Shown: piece by piece, positions 6,147 to 14,788 of the stretch
How positions within the stretch are numbered: the first letter of the stretch is position 1
Layout: every line of letters starts with the position of its first letter
IMG/VR virus record: IMGVR_UViG_3300032285_001947
Span: 1-26,807 of that record
Source: a virus
Strand: one strand, 5' to 3'
Length of the DNA stretch: 26,807 nt
The notes under the pieces: generated by a model
What the model was told of the DNA's origin: nothing
Seen by the model: only the letters and a program-made list of their open reading frames with translations
Database searches by the model: none
Made by a program: the position numbers and the translations under genes

Positions 6147-6470
6147 TTAAGCACTACGGCTTATTGTTCTTACTTTGAAATTTCTGCGTTCAATCAGACC
6201 ATTGGCTGTGGTCACAGTAACAAACACAGTATAGGTCTTGTCCTGTTGTCCACCACTCAATTGAATAAAAGTTTTGGTGCCACTACTAACGCCACTGGTA
6301 ACTTTGACCAAGGGTGTGGGGTCATTGGCACGGGCTTGTACAGTTTGGCTGGCCGATGCAATGGTATCACCCGTTGCCAGCCATTGGCTCCAATCTAGTG
6401 TATAGGTCAATTGACTTGAAGTATCCTTGTCAATGTATAGTTGTTCGTTTTGAATATAAAATCCGGTCAT
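6147..6470 (-). CDS. Small Ig-like virion protein
   Basis: 107 residues, mostly beta strand by appearance. It contains LDWSQWLATGDTIASAS in the first half, and TYTVFVTVTTANGLIERRNF at the end. This pattern (a W..WL..GDTI block followed by an Ig-like sandwich ending in a short positively charged strand) is familiar from small phage structural proteins near tail fibre genes; the exact role is not known to me. A strong ribosome site, AAGGAG, stands six bases before the ATG. It is the last gene of the fibre group; the structured interval follows its stop. Confidence 0.7.
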   Translation of the reverse strand: MTGFYIQNEQLYIDKDTSSQLTYTLDWSQWLATGDTIASASQTVQARANDPTPLVKVTSGVSSGTKTFIQLSGGQQDKTYTVFVTVTTANGLIERRNFKVRTISRSA

Positions 6471-6480
6471 TTCAGACTCC

Positions 6481-9400
6481 TTATAATATGTATGTTCTTT
6501 CGTCAGATTCTATAGTATAAGAATCTATTTCTGCTTCGATTGAGTAAACAGATCGATCCAGTTCAATGGTCCAATTTGCTGTATCAGCTTCAATGGACCA
6601 ATTGGTTTGATCTGCTGATATGGTCCAAGTTAATAGCGGATCCAAATGTATTTTGGTAACAGCTATCAATTCAAAGCTCAGGGCTGTTAATCTAGCTTGA
6701 GCTTGTACTCGTTTGCCAGCATTGGTTTGCAACCTGGCTGTACTAACCAATTGGCTAGAATTGCGTCTTAGTCTTTGACCTGTTATGGAGATAGAACTTG
6801 TACAGCGTAGGTTGGCCTGTTCTTGTCCAACTATGCCACCTTTGGCTGTTAATGAACTGGTAACATATAGATTAGCCTGTGCAACTCTAACATCTTGTCC
6901 AACTACTAATTCGCTGGACAATGCTTGAATATGTACACTGGTACTACGAGTTCTCTTAATAGTTGATGTTAAAGAACTGGCAGAATTTAGATTGCTTGCC
7001 GACAATACTCTACGACTTGCTATGGCAGTAATGGTAGATGTTGCAGTTAATCTAGCACTGGCTTGTTCAATTCTATAATCTCTAGCTGTTAACTGTGTGG
7101 TCGCAGAAAGATTGGCTAGGAATTGAATATACTTGTAACTGGTAACAGTTACTGAACTTGTCACTGACAAGTTGCTTGTGGTGCTTCTTATTCGGTTGGT
7201 TGTTTCAGTTAACGAGCTGGTAGATGCAACAGAACTTGAAATTACACGGATTCTTGTACCAGTGATGGAACAGTTGCTATTTGCTTGTAAAAGGGCTGTA
7301 ACACCGCGTGTTCTCTTGGTAACTTCAGTTAAACTTGAGGTTGAATTTACTGTTTGACTAATTCTACCTATTTTAACCGGTGTCGCTACCAGAGTACTTG
7401 AGACTGATAAATTAGCAACATCTGCAGAGCTTTTTGCCGCAACAACTACTTCGCTGGCCAAAGCCAATAAAGTCAAACTAATAGTTTTAACACTGGAAGC
7501 ATTAGCACTAACAACCGTTTGACAATTAAGATTAATTGTTGCTCTTTTAACATTGGTTGATGTTGTAGTTTGAGTTGATGTTGCAGTTAAATTAATTGCA
7601 CTTGAACGAACTCTTGTTGTTGTTTGGGTAATTGAACTTGTACTGGTTAATTGAGCACTGGCCACAGTTGTTCTAGCAACAACAGCAGTTTGATTTGATC
7701 TAGCAACCAGTTGAGCACTGGCAACTTGTAATTTACCGCCTAAAGTAATTTGTGTTGTGGTACTGGAAACACTACTTGCACCTGAACGAATTCTAGTGGT
7801 TATTTCAGTTAAACTAAAATTAGAATTTAGTGCAACTTTTCCTCGGTTTATTTTAATAGCTACAGCAAATAAACTACTTGAACTGGTTAAACTAGCAATA
7901 GCAGGACTACGCTTGCCAATAATATTGGTAAATGTACTTCTTGCGGTTAAATTGGCACTGGCTTGATATACAATATAAGGAGCATACGAAACACTAGTAG
8001 ATAAAGTATTATCAGTTATACCTGAATAATTGGGATTGGTATTAACAGTAAAACTACCAGAATTAAAACTATCAGTATTGTTAATAACAGTAATATTACT
8101 GGCACTTGCAATGGTTGTTGTGGTATCATCTGTTATTTGGTATCCATTATCATAGGTTATATTTTCACCTTGATCGGACATGGTAACAGTATAAACATTT
8201 GAAGAAATGTATAATATTGTGTTTTTAATTGTTAGATAATAAAGAGGTGCTGGTAATAATTTATTCCAAGCCGCTGTTCCATTTGTATTAAATTTTATTA
8301 TGGAACTATTAGTGGATAGTCGGCATAACATATACACTTGATTATTTGAATCAATTTTGAGGTCATATAATATAGTGCCATTACCCAAAATTCCAGTCAG
8401 ATTGGTGGCCCAAACAGCAGTGCCAGATGAATTGTATTTTTGTAAGAAAACAGTATTGGTATTTGTATCATAACCACCAATAAAATAATTACCACTTGAA
8501 TCAGCAACAATATTGGTTAATATAAAATTAGTTGTGGTAAAATATTTCTGTGTGGTTATGGCTCCAGATTGGATAACCATAAATCCATATTTGGGGCCCG
8601 AATAAAATGCATTTATGGCATATATGCCAGTGCCATTTACAAATATATCTGGAAAATATTTTGTTGCATTATTTCTAAGTAATGAATAACTGGTAATGCC
8701 AGCTCCAGCTGATGTATATGAAACTATATTTGCCTCGGCCGTTTGGCCTGCTCCAGCATTATAATTAGTGGTCATATTAATATAAACACCAGCATATGTA
8801 CCTGTACCAACAGCAACTGTTCTAGTTTGTGAAGTACCACTGACACCTATGGTAGAACTAAATTCTTTTTGCCAATTAACACTACCTCCAGTGCTAATAG
8901 ATGTAATACTAGGAGTCCTATCAACTAAAAAGATATTATCACTAGCATCTATAGCAATATCATTAAAATATACACCAGTGGTGCTGGTAAAAAATGATTT
9001 GCTCCACTGAACAACACCATATTTGTTATATTTTATAACGGTATTTGAAAAACCTGATAATACATAAACATTACCAACACTATCAACTACTGATTGCCCA
9101 GAAGAAGTAGTTGAATTAAACCAGAACACAGTTGGTTTAGTTCCAATAGCAGTAACAGTTGATTGGCTAGATAATCCTACCGGTGTTGAACGATATCTTA
9201 ATGTATTGCTAGTTTGAATAAAGGTACTGGATAACTGTCTAGTAATATCAGCAACACGATTGCCAGTAATACTAATAGTTGAACGAGCAACCATTGCGTC
9301 AAAGCCGTTCTTGTTGGCAAAGCAAACAACACCAATAGTAAACAAGGCATATTCAGCACTGGCTCCAGATCTTATTCTCGTATAACTTTGGGTTTGTGTA

Positions 9401-10833
9401 AATGAACTGGTAAGGTTACTGGAATAACCTGTGGTCTTTTTACCAATACTAGACTGTGTTGTGGTGGCTTGTAAAGTTTTAACAATATCAACAGTTTTGA
9501 CCGCAACGACAGTTATCGAACTGGTCACAACCAATGTGGCACTGGTATTGCGAACACGGAGAATTGTTTCAGTTAATGAGCTAGTGGAATATAAATCGAC
9601 TTGATCATTCTTTGTGGCACGGCAAACAAATGTAGTTGAGAATTGATCAGTCAATGCGGCTGAGAACTGAACAATCTTGTAATCAACGGCTGTTAAGGCA
9701 CTTGTACTGGTTAAGGCAACTGGTGTTGTTCTTGTTACATTGATTGTTTCAGTTAATGAACTTGAACTGGATAGATGTATTTCATCATTCTTTGTAGCAC
9801 GACAGATAATGATTGTATTAAACTGATTAGATAGTGCCGCATTGAATTGAACAATCTTGTAATCAATGGCTGTTAAGGCACTTGTACTGGACAAATTGGC
9901 ACTGACATTGCGAAGCCTAATTTGATCTTGAGTTAATGTTGAACTACTAGATAAATTGGCAGTGGCAGATTCAATCTTGTAACCAACAGCCGTTAATGTT
10001 GAATTAACAGTTAATGCTACTGTGGTTGAACGGAATCTATCTCCACTTGTGGTAATAGCAGTTGAAACATTTAGATTTATTTCATCATTCTTTGTGGCTG
10101 TACATACAAGAGTGGTTGAGAATTGATCGGTTAAATTAGCTGATGCCGATTGTAATAAGCCAACTGTGGCAGTAATAGTGGATTGACTAGATAATGTGGC
10201 TGTAGCATTGACAATAGCTCTATAACTAATCGCACTAGCAGTTATGCTAGAAGTACTGAATAAGTTGGCTGAAAATCTAATTAAATGATCAAAATTAACA
10301 GTTTGATTAAAAGTACTTGATATGGTACTATCAAAATTTCTCAATCTTGTTTGATCTTCAGTCAATGAAAAAGCCGCAGATGTCGCGGCTTGATATGAAC
10401 GAATACGATAATCAACCGCAATGATGCTGGTAGTACTGGCTTGAGCACTGGAATATAATCTACTTCGTGAACCTGTGGCCACAATGCTGGTTGTGGTACT
10501 TAAAGCTGTGTTGACACTTCTAATGCGACTAACAGCAATGGCCATTGAACCTGTGACAAATGCGTGACAAATGATTTCACGAATTTCTTTGCCATACGCT
10601 GATTGTGTGAACGAGCTGGTTAAACTGGCATTACCATTTCTTGTTCTACTTGGTGTGGTAACCGTGCTACTGGTTGTAGTCATGGCCACCGATGCTGTAC
10701 GAATTCTTGTGGTAGTTTCAGTAACTGTACTGGTACTGGCCAAACTACTGGCCGCATCAGCTGTGTAAACAAAATAGCCTAGACCGGGTGTAAAGTAACC
10801 GTCGTCAAAATAATAAAGATCTTGTGTTGCCAT
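6481..10833 (-). CDS. Giant repeat-array fibre/adhesin with propeller-like insert
   Basis: 1450 residues. Residues about 25-560 and 950-1390 are long arrays of a degenerate unit of roughly 20-24 residues with the pattern A.L.S.S.(L/I)T......RIRS (for example ANLSSTSALTAIDYKI). Between them, residues about 562-950 form a different segment with repeated DSxGNxY/W..../G.aVW.. strands (SVGNVYVLSGFSNTVIKYNK, DSSGNYFIGGYDTNTNTVFL), like NHL/SBBP-type beta-propeller repeats. The C-terminus has W.I and Y.I.(A/S)(D/E) repeats (LTWTISADQTNWSIEADTAN). The N-terminus MATQDLYYFDDGYFTPG is typical of a virion-attached fibre. It has no signal peptide or membrane helix. Its start overlaps the glycine-rich gene's stop (TAATG). 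Likely a tail fibre or host-binding surface protein; receptor unknown. Confidence 0.75.
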   Translation of the reverse strand: MATQDLYYFDDGYFTPGLGYFVYTADAASSLASTSTVTETTTRIRTASVAMTTTSSTVTTPSRTRNGNASLTSSFTQSAYGKEIREIICHAFVTGSMAIAVSRIRSVNTALSTTTSIVATGSRSRLYSSAQASTTSIIAVDYRIRSYQAATSAAFSLTEDQTRLRNFDSTISSTFNQTVNFDHLIRFSANLFSTSSITASAISYRAIVNATATLSSQSTITATVGLLQSASANLTDQFSTTLVCTATKNDEINLNVSTAITTSGDRFRSTTVALTVNSTLTAVGYKIESATANLSSSSTLTQDQIRLRNVSANLSSTSALTAIDYKIVQFNAALSNQFNTIIICRATKNDEIHLSSSSSLTETINVTRTTPVALTSTSALTAVDYKIVQFSAALTDQFSTTFVCRATKNDQVDLYSTSSLTETILRVRNTSATLVVTSSITVVAVKTVDIVKTLQATTTQSSIGKKTTGYSSNLTSSFTQTQSYTRIRSGASAEYALFTIGVVCFANKNGFDAMVARSTISITGNRVADITRQLSSTFIQTSNTLRYRSTPVGLSSQSTVTAIGTKPTVFWFNSTTSSGQSVVDSVGNVYVLSGFSNTVIKYNKYGVVQWSKSFFTSTTGVYFNDIAIDASDNIFLVDRTPSITSISTGGSVNWQKEFSSTIGVSGTSQTRTVAVGTGTYAGVYINMTTNYNAGAGQTAEANIVSYTSAGAGITSYSLLRNNATKYFPDIFVNGTGIYAINAFYSGPKYGFMVIQSGAITTQKYFTTTNFILTNIVADSSGNYFIGGYDTNTNTVFLQKYNSSGTAVWATNLTGILGNGTILYDLKIDSNNQVYMLCRLSTNSSIIKFNTNGTAAWNKLLPAPLYYLTIKNTILYISSNVYTVTMSDQGENITYDNGYQITDDTTTTIASASNITVINNTDSFNSGSFTVNTNPNYSGITDNTLSTSVSYAPYIVYQASANLTARSTFTNIIGKRSPAIASLTSSSSLFAVAIKINRGKVALNSNFSLTEITTRIRSGASSVSSTTTQITLGGKLQVASAQLVARSNQTAVVARTTVASAQLTSTSSITQTTTRVRSSAINLTATSTQTTTSTNVKRATINLNCQTVVSANASSVKTISLTLLALASEVVVAAKSSADVANLSVSSTLVATPVKIGRISQTVNSTSSLTEVTKRTRGVTALLQANSNCSITGTRIRVISSSVASTSSLTETTNRIRSTTSNLSVTSSVTVTSYKYIQFLANLSATTQLTARDYRIEQASARLTATSTITAIASRRVLSASNLNSASSLTSTIKRTRSTSVHIQALSSELVVGQDVRVAQANLYVTSSLTAKGGIVGQEQANLRCTSSISITGQRLRRNSSQLVSTARLQTNAGKRVQAQARLTALSFELIAVTKIHLDPLLTWTISADQTNWSIEADTANWTIELDRSVYSIEAEIDSYTIESDERTYIL
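9602..10150 (-). repeat. Larger duplicated module inside the repeat-array gene
   Basis: Three near-copies of one block start near 9602, 9782 and 10082 (each with TCATTCTTTGT in plus orientation). The first two also share about 100 following bases (ACAATCTTGTAATCAA and GGCTGTTAAGGCACTTGTAC). In protein they read C(R/T)ATKND(E/Q) followed by repeat units and VDYKIVQF. A more diverged relative lies near 9305 (CFANKNGF). This indicates recent expansion by unequal recombination within the fibre gene. Confidence 0.7.
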
Positions 10834-12485
10834 TATGCTATCCTATATCTTACTATAATAATACCTTGATTACCATTACCACCAACAAATGCTGATGATG
10901 TTGTATTTCTTGCTCCACCACCACCACCACCATATTGATTGGTATTATTATTACCATTTCCATTAGTACTCCTACCAGCACCATTACTAGAAGAACTGGC
11001 TAATGTTCCACTCGAATTATAAATTTGTCCTGCTGTTGTTCCTGAACCACCACCGCCATTGGCATAATAAAGATTATTACCATCAATATTATTTTGAACA
11101 CCTATACCACCATTTCCACCTGTAGCATCTGCGGCATCTGTTCCAGCACCACCTGCTCCAGCACCACCACCACCAGCTCTTGATGCTGTGGTAGAAGATC
11201 CAAAAGCGTTACCACCTTTATAAGCATAAGTACCAATTGTTGCTGTGTTACCTGTTGGGGTACTCTGCTGAGTACCTGCTCCACCACCGTTTGTGGCGGT
11301 AAAAACGATAGTACCTGCTCCACCACCGTTGGCAGTATAACCTAAACCAGTTGATGCTGTTCCAGAATTACCATTACCACCACTAGTTCCTCCTCCTCCA
11401 GCACCTACAGTTAATGTATATGTTTGAGCAGTAATACTAACACCAGTTTGATAAACAACAGCACCGGCTCCACCGCCGCCACCGGCTCCAGGAGTAGTTG
11501 ATGCACCACCGCCAGCACCACCGCCACCGACTATTAAAATATCTACAGAGCCACTACTGGATACAACTAAATTGTTTGAACCTGTTGTGGTGAATGTGTG
11601 TACATTGTAATAATAAGTCCCATCAAAATAAATTGTTTGTGTGCCACCTGATACTGTTGGATAACTTACTGTTGGTGCTGGTGAATAAGCAATAATAATA
11701 CCACCTGCTTGACCCGCACTTCCAGCCACATTATTATTACGGGCACCAGCACCACCGCCACCTATGGACGCGGATGTAGTGCTTAAAGCATTTCCATCAC
11801 CACCACTGGCATAAACTTGTGCTGAAGGAGTCCAAGTTAAACCAGTACCACCAACACCGCCACCTAAACTTGTAGCATTAGCACCACCACCAACAGCACC
11901 ACCACCACCACCACCAAAATATACTGAGCCGTTGGCAAAAGCAGTTCCTCCTGCTTGAGTTCCCGTACCGGGAGCAGAAACTGAACTACTAGCAGATAAT
12001 GCGGCTCCACCACCGCCACCGGCGTTACCACCATTTGTTCCGGTGCTTACAGTTGCTGTACCGGTAGCTCCACCTCCACCTCCACCTCCTCCCACAGCAG
12101 TATTACCAAATGCCACAGTAGAAACACCAGTTCCGCCACGATTAAAAGCGGCACCAGTACCTCCGGTTCCATATGTAAATGAATATGTTTGTGGTGTTAA
12201 TGCAAGGGTTGTTAATTGAACAACTTGTCCAGCACCACCTCCTCCGCCTGATATATTCACTGAACCGAATGTGGATCCTGAACCTCCGGCACCACCGCCA
12301 CCTATAACCAATGCTTGAGCAGTTCCGCCTGCAGTAACTACAAATGTACCTGAGGTTAAAGTATGAATTTTATAAAGGATACCGCCAGTTAAATTATAAC
12401 TTATAGTTCCACCAGTAGCCACGGGTGGAGTTGCAGATTGTAAAGCCGCCGCTAAGGTATTAAGACGAAATGCTCCAAATGTCAT
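10833..12485 (-). CDS. Glycine-rich tail fibre protein, two tandem domains
   Basis: 550 residues. After MTFGAFRLNTLAAALQS come two copies of a glycine-rich fold, about residues 30-275 and 280-550. Each begins with (I/V)HT(L/F)T....FVV...G....LVIGGGGAGG, continues with many GGGG runs and ends in GGIIIAYSPAP or QGIIIVRYRIA. Such domains in phages are tail-fibre tips or adhesins that build polyglycine helix sandwiches; this is family knowledge and I cannot check the fold here. It lies between two other fibre genes and is TAATG-coupled at both ends. The repeats in Gly codons make the DNA locally CCACCACC-rich on the plus strand. Confidence 0.75.
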   Translation of the reverse strand: MTFGAFRLNTLAAALQSATPPVATGGTISYNLTGGILYKIHTLTSGTFVVTAGGTAQALVIGGGGAGGSGSTFGSVNISGGGGGAGQVVQLTTLALTPQTYSFTYGTGGTGAAFNRGGTGVSTVAFGNTAVGGGGGGGGATGTATVSTGTNGGNAGGGGGAALSASSSVSAPGTGTQAGGTAFANGSVYFGGGGGGAVGGGANATSLGGGVGGTGLTWTPSAQVYASGGDGNALSTTSASIGGGGAGARNNNVAGSAGQAGGIIIAYSPAPTVSYPTVSGGTQTIYFDGTYYYNVHTFTTTGSNNLVVSSSGSVDILIVGGGGAGGGASTTPGAGGGGGAGAVVYQTGVSITAQTYTLTVGAGGGGTSGGNGNSGTASTGLGYTANGGGAGTIVFTATNGGGAGTQQSTPTGNTATIGTYAYKGGNAFGSSTTASRAGGGGAGAGGAGTDAADATGGNGGIGVQNNIDGNNLYYANGGGGSGTTAGQIYNSSGTLASSSSNGAGRSTNGNGNNNTNQYGGGGGGARNTTSSAFVGGNGNQGIIIVRYRIA

Positions 12486-13582
12486 TACGCAAATCCTTTG
12501 GCTAATGAAGCATAATAATTTGTGCCATCATAAAACACAGTTATGATATCAACTGAGTTTGCCGCAGTTGATAGGGTCTTTGACGCACCACTAAATTTCA
12601 TAGTTGATGTAAGAAGTCTTGAACCAGTAGCATCTTGCGTGATAATCAATGTCAAACTTTGTCCTGTAACCGGATTGGCAAATGCTGAGAATGTCACATT
12701 ACCTGTGAGAGTTACTTTTTGAACTGTACCGTTGGCCACATCTGGCGTGATAGTTGCCGCATAGGTTACCGTAGCAATGGTTTCAGTTAGATCTTTAATT
12801 GTTGTGCGACCAGATGCTGTAATTGTAGTAAAACTTCCTGTTGTTGGTGTTGTCGCTCCAACAGTTCCGTTAATGTTAATGCTGGCAGTTCCTGTTAAAT
12901 TGGTAACTGTGCCACTTGACGGAGTGCCTAATGCACCGCCAACTGACACATAATCAGTGCCTGCTATTGCCGCTGACACTACACCACTTGCGGCTTTTAA
13001 TAACCCGCTAAGTCCAGTTGCCAATGTGGTTGTGCCAGTAGCTGTTAATGATGTAAATGTTCCAGCGGCGGCTGTTGTTGCTCCAACAGTTCCATTAATA
13101 TTGATTGATGCTGTGCCAGTCAAGTTGGTAACTGTTCCTGAACTGGGTGTGCCCAATGCACCACCACTTACCAATATTGTGCTACTGGCATCTGGCAATG
13201 TAAATGTTCTTTCTGCTGTGGTTGGGCCTGTGAACTTGGTAAATCCATTACCAGTACCACCATATGTTGAAGCAATGATGTTTGTTACATCAGCTGATCC
13301 ATTAAATGAACCACCGTGTATTGATCTTGCTGTTGTGAGTGTGGCCACACTGGTGGGTTGAGTGGCATTGATTGTAACAGCACCAGTTGTGGCATTCACA
13401 CTTAAAGTCACATTGGTACCTGCTGTGAATGTCAGTGTGTCATTCAAATTCAAGGCTTTGGTATTTGTTCCGTCCGTGACGCTGATAGTAGCATCACGCA
13501 AATTTGTTAGATTAGTATCACCTTCTGTCCAAGTTAGGGCACTTCCTTTACCTGACCTAGTGACGATTACTGGTTTTGTCAT
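12485..13582 (-). CDS. Repeat-containing tail fibre protein
   Basis: 365 residues from the ATG at 13582 (MTKPVIVTRSGKGSALTW); GGAG lies nine bases upstream, and a GTG at 13597 is inside that ribosome site. The N-terminal part is a phage fibre-type beta segment (TNLTNLRDATISVTDGTN), then YGGTGNGFTKFTGPTTAERT, found in many fibre and neck-fibre proteins as I remember them. A duplicated block (GALGTPSSGTVTNLTGTAS) occurs twice, followed by ININGTVGATT each time. The C-terminus is a beta-rich domain with LTGNVTFSAFANPVTGQSL. Likely trimeric fibre shaft. Coupled by TAATG to the glycine-rich protein. Confidence 0.72.
   Translation of the reverse strand: MTKPVIVTRSGKGSALTWTEGDTNLTNLRDATISVTDGTNTKALNLNDTLTFTAGTNVTLSVNATTGAVTINATQPTSVATLTTARSIHGGSFNGSADVTNIIASTYGGTGNGFTKFTGPTTAERTFTLPDASSTILVSGGALGTPSSGTVTNLTGTASININGTVGATTAAAGTFTSLTATGTTTLATGLSGLLKAASGVVSAAIAGTDYVSVGGALGTPSSGTVTNLTGTASININGTVGATTPTTGSFTTITASGRTTIKDLTETIATVTYAATITPDVANGTVQKVTLTGNVTFSAFANPVTGQSLTLIITQDATGSRLLTSTMKFSGASKTLSTAANSVDIITVFYDGTNYYASLAKGFA
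12849..12940 (-). repeat. 92-base direct repeat, copy 1
   Basis: Aligns over 92 bases, without gaps, with 13074-13165. It encodes the repeated ALGTPSSGTVTNLTGTAS block and the next 11 residues. Most differences are third-position changes, which suggests selection on the protein after duplication. Confidence 0.8.
13074..13165 (-). repeat. 92-base direct repeat, copy 2
   Basis: Partner of 12849-12940. The 133 bases between the copies encode a linker (TTLATGLSGLLKAASGVVSA). Recombination between the copies would remove 225 bases, a whole number of codons (75), so the frame would be kept. Confidence 0.8.
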
Positions 13583-13661
13583 TGTGACTTGCTCCACTTA
13601 TTATTGTTTTCTACAATACTCTAGGAGTCCAAGTCTAGAATACTGGTGTACTCAGCCTGAA

Positions 13662-13676
13662 AGGGGCAATGCCCCT
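13662..13676 (-). terminator. Weak hairpin terminator candidate
   Basis: Six-pair stem AGGGGC/GCCCCT with a 3-base loop about 20 bases after the stop of the 13698 gene. Only a short TTTC follows on the minus strand, so it may attenuate rather than stop transcription, or act as RNA protection. Confidence 0.35.
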
Positions 13677-13697
13677 AGCAGGTGTTGGCTTAAAAGA

Positions 13698-14135
13698 TTA
13701 AGCTAGGGCTACAGTCAAGTTGCCACTGGTAATCTGGAATGTATCACCTGTGTCAATTTGCTTGGCAGTTGTTACAGCACCGAAGAACAGCACATTACCA
13801 GCTGTTGATGCGTCCATTACGGCCACATGAGTGATTGAACCAAAGCTAGCTGTTGCTGTTGGGAATGTAACAGTTGCGTTGGTAGCACTTGTAGTTACGG
13901 CTGTTAGACCACTACCAGTAGTTGCGGCGGCAGCGAATGTTACCGTTTGACGAGCATAAGCAGTACCTGAAGTTGAAACTTCGTCTGTTAATGTTCCGTT
14001 TTGTAGGTTGGCTAATGCGTTACCACTTGTGTTGTTGAACAAGGCCACATAGCGTGTGCCAGGTTGTGTGTATGCTGTTGCTGTAAGTACATGGTTTAGT
14101 ACCTTGGCTTCTAAATATGTTGATGCGGCTGACAT
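13698..14135 (-). CDS. Small virion/tail-fibre-associated protein
   Basis: 145 residues: MSAASTYLEAKVLNHVLTAT, then TRYVALFNNTSGN, ARQTVTFAAAATTGSG, TNATVTFPTATASFGSITHV, AVMDASTAGNVLFFGAV and a final GDTFQITSGNLTVAL. This order of motifs is familiar from small phage structural proteins, usually annotated as tail fibre or decoration proteins, with a beta-sandwich fold. An AAGGAG ribosome site is five bases before the ATG. It starts the left-hand fibre operon and is divergent from the plus-strand gene at 14264. Exact location in the virion is not known. Confidence 0.75.
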   Translation of the reverse strand: MSAASTYLEAKVLNHVLTATAYTQPGTRYVALFNNTSGNALANLQNGTLTDEVSTSGTAYARQTVTFAAAATTGSGLTAVTTSATNATVTFPTATASFGSITHVAVMDASTAGNVLFFGAVTTAKQIDTGDTFQITSGNLTVALA

Positions 14136-14187
14136 AATGTCTCCTTAAGGGTTATGAATTTAGTGTTGATCTTTCTGATCACATTAC

Positions 14188-14193
14188 TATTTA
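14188..14193 (-). promoter_or_regulatory. TAAATA box upstream of the fibre operon
   Basis: Minus strand ACTAAATAG, about 50 bases upstream of the 14135 start, just after a minus-strand terminator. It resembles the TAAATA cores at 4876, 6005 and 24823. It may be part of a phage promoter, but the hexamer is common in AT-rich DNA. Confidence 0.25.
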
Positions 14194-14203
14194 GTGATAA
14201 CAC

Positions 14204-14250
14204 AAAAAAACCCAAGAAAACCCAAGAAAAACTTGATAAAAGTTTTGGGT
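14204..14250 (-). terminator. Minus-strand intrinsic terminator
   Basis: On the minus strand a hairpin (AAAACTT/AAGTTTT with loop TTATC, extendable through CCC with a downstream GGG across a bulge) is followed by TTTT, then CTTGGG and a run of seven T. The plus strand shows CCCAAGAAAA twice in tandem (14211-14230), so two alternative 3' arms exist. It would stop antisense read-through coming from the tail operon before the fibre operon begins. Confidence 0.6.
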
Positions 14251-14263
14251 CATTAAATACTGG

Positions 14264-14662
14264 ATGAAAAATCAAGATATAAAACAGTTTATTGAATCGG
14301 TGGCCATTATCGATAAGAAAAAGAAATGGGCCAAACCCAAGCGAGTGAAACAAATAATTGAAAATGAATTTGGCGAAGAAGAAATTATAGAAGTGATTGA
14401 AACTTCAGCAGATGAAAATAAAACATTGCCAATGGAAATTACAAAATTAAAACCTGTCAATAGATTGTGTGATCTTGGTTGTGGAGAAATTGTCACTGAT
14501 CAAATAGTTGAACGGCGTTTGGTTTTAACTCCAGAAAAACATTGGCGTACTCATTGTAGAAATTGTAGTGCATTTGTTCATCCAGATGGCATAACATTAA
14601 TCAAAGGAGCATATAGAATTCAATCTATTTTCTATGCATATTTCACTGAGCGGAATAAATAA
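14264..14662 (+). CDS. Zinc-ribbon-like protein, only plus-strand gene
   Basis: 132 residues. The N-terminal half is highly charged (KKKKWAKPKRVKQIIENEF, then GEEEIIEVIET). The C-terminal half has four cysteines in two pairs: C69/C73 in LCDLGCGEIV and C98/C101 in HWRTHCRNCSAFVHPDG, a zinc-ribbon-like layout seen in small conserved phage proteins. No clear ribosome site precedes the ATG; a TTAAATA box ends only four bases before it, so the message could have a very short leader. It is isolated: divergent from the fibre operon, convergent with the tail operon, followed by a structured RNA and a strong terminator. A regulatory or nucleic-acid-binding role is plausible but unproved. Confidence 0.78.
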   Translation: MKNQDIKQFIESVAIIDKKKKWAKPKRVKQIIENEFGEEEIIEVIETSADENKTLPMEITKLKPVNRLCDLGCGEIVTDQIVERRLVLTPEKHWRTHCRNCSAFVHPDGITLIKGAYRIQSIFYAYFTERNK

Positions 14663-14664
14663 GT

Positions 14665-14781
14665 GTGTTAGGGAGAATTGTATCTCGTCCTGTGATACAA
14701 GGTTCTGACATCGTTGGCATAACGATAAATTCTCCAGGGTTACAGCCATTACCCTTATTTCTCTGAATTTCTCCCTAACAC
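14665..14781 (+). ncRNA. Cloverleaf-shaped RNA candidate with alternative pairing
   Basis: A perfect 13-pair outer stem (GTGTTAGGGAGAA 14665-14677 with TTCTCCCTAACAC 14769-14781) closes three hairpins: TTGTATC/GATACAA (14678-14700), ATCGTT/AACGAT (14710-14726) and AGGGT/ACCCT (14736-14755). The 5' arm can instead pair GGAGAATT (14672-14679) with AATTCTCC (14728-14735), eight perfect pairs, which excludes the outer stem and the first hairpin. The outer stem is followed by CCTTTTTC and then a strong terminator. This fits a stable small RNA or a 3' regulatory switch of the 14264 gene. No known family recognised; not a tRNA. Confidence 0.6.
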
Positions 14782-14788
14782 CTTTTTC

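Noticed and set aside
6481-10833. Diversity-generating retroelement target
   Set aside because: No reverse transcriptase or template repeat is visible in the window, and the duplications are whole modules rather than adenine-directed variation.
10833-12485. CRISPR or microsatellite array suggested by CCACCACC runs
   Set aside because: The repeats are Gly codons of one open reading frame without regular spacers.
12957-13706. Two adjacent plus-strand frames opposite the shaft fibre gene
   Set aside because: Val/Pro/Ala-rich products that mirror Thr/Asn/Gly codons of the true minus-strand gene; shadows of codon bias.
14111-14353. Minus-strand frame with hydrophobic product over the divergent region
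   Set aside because: It runs across the terminator and the start of the plus-strand gene and ends inside the 14135 gene; composition fits AT-rich spacer.
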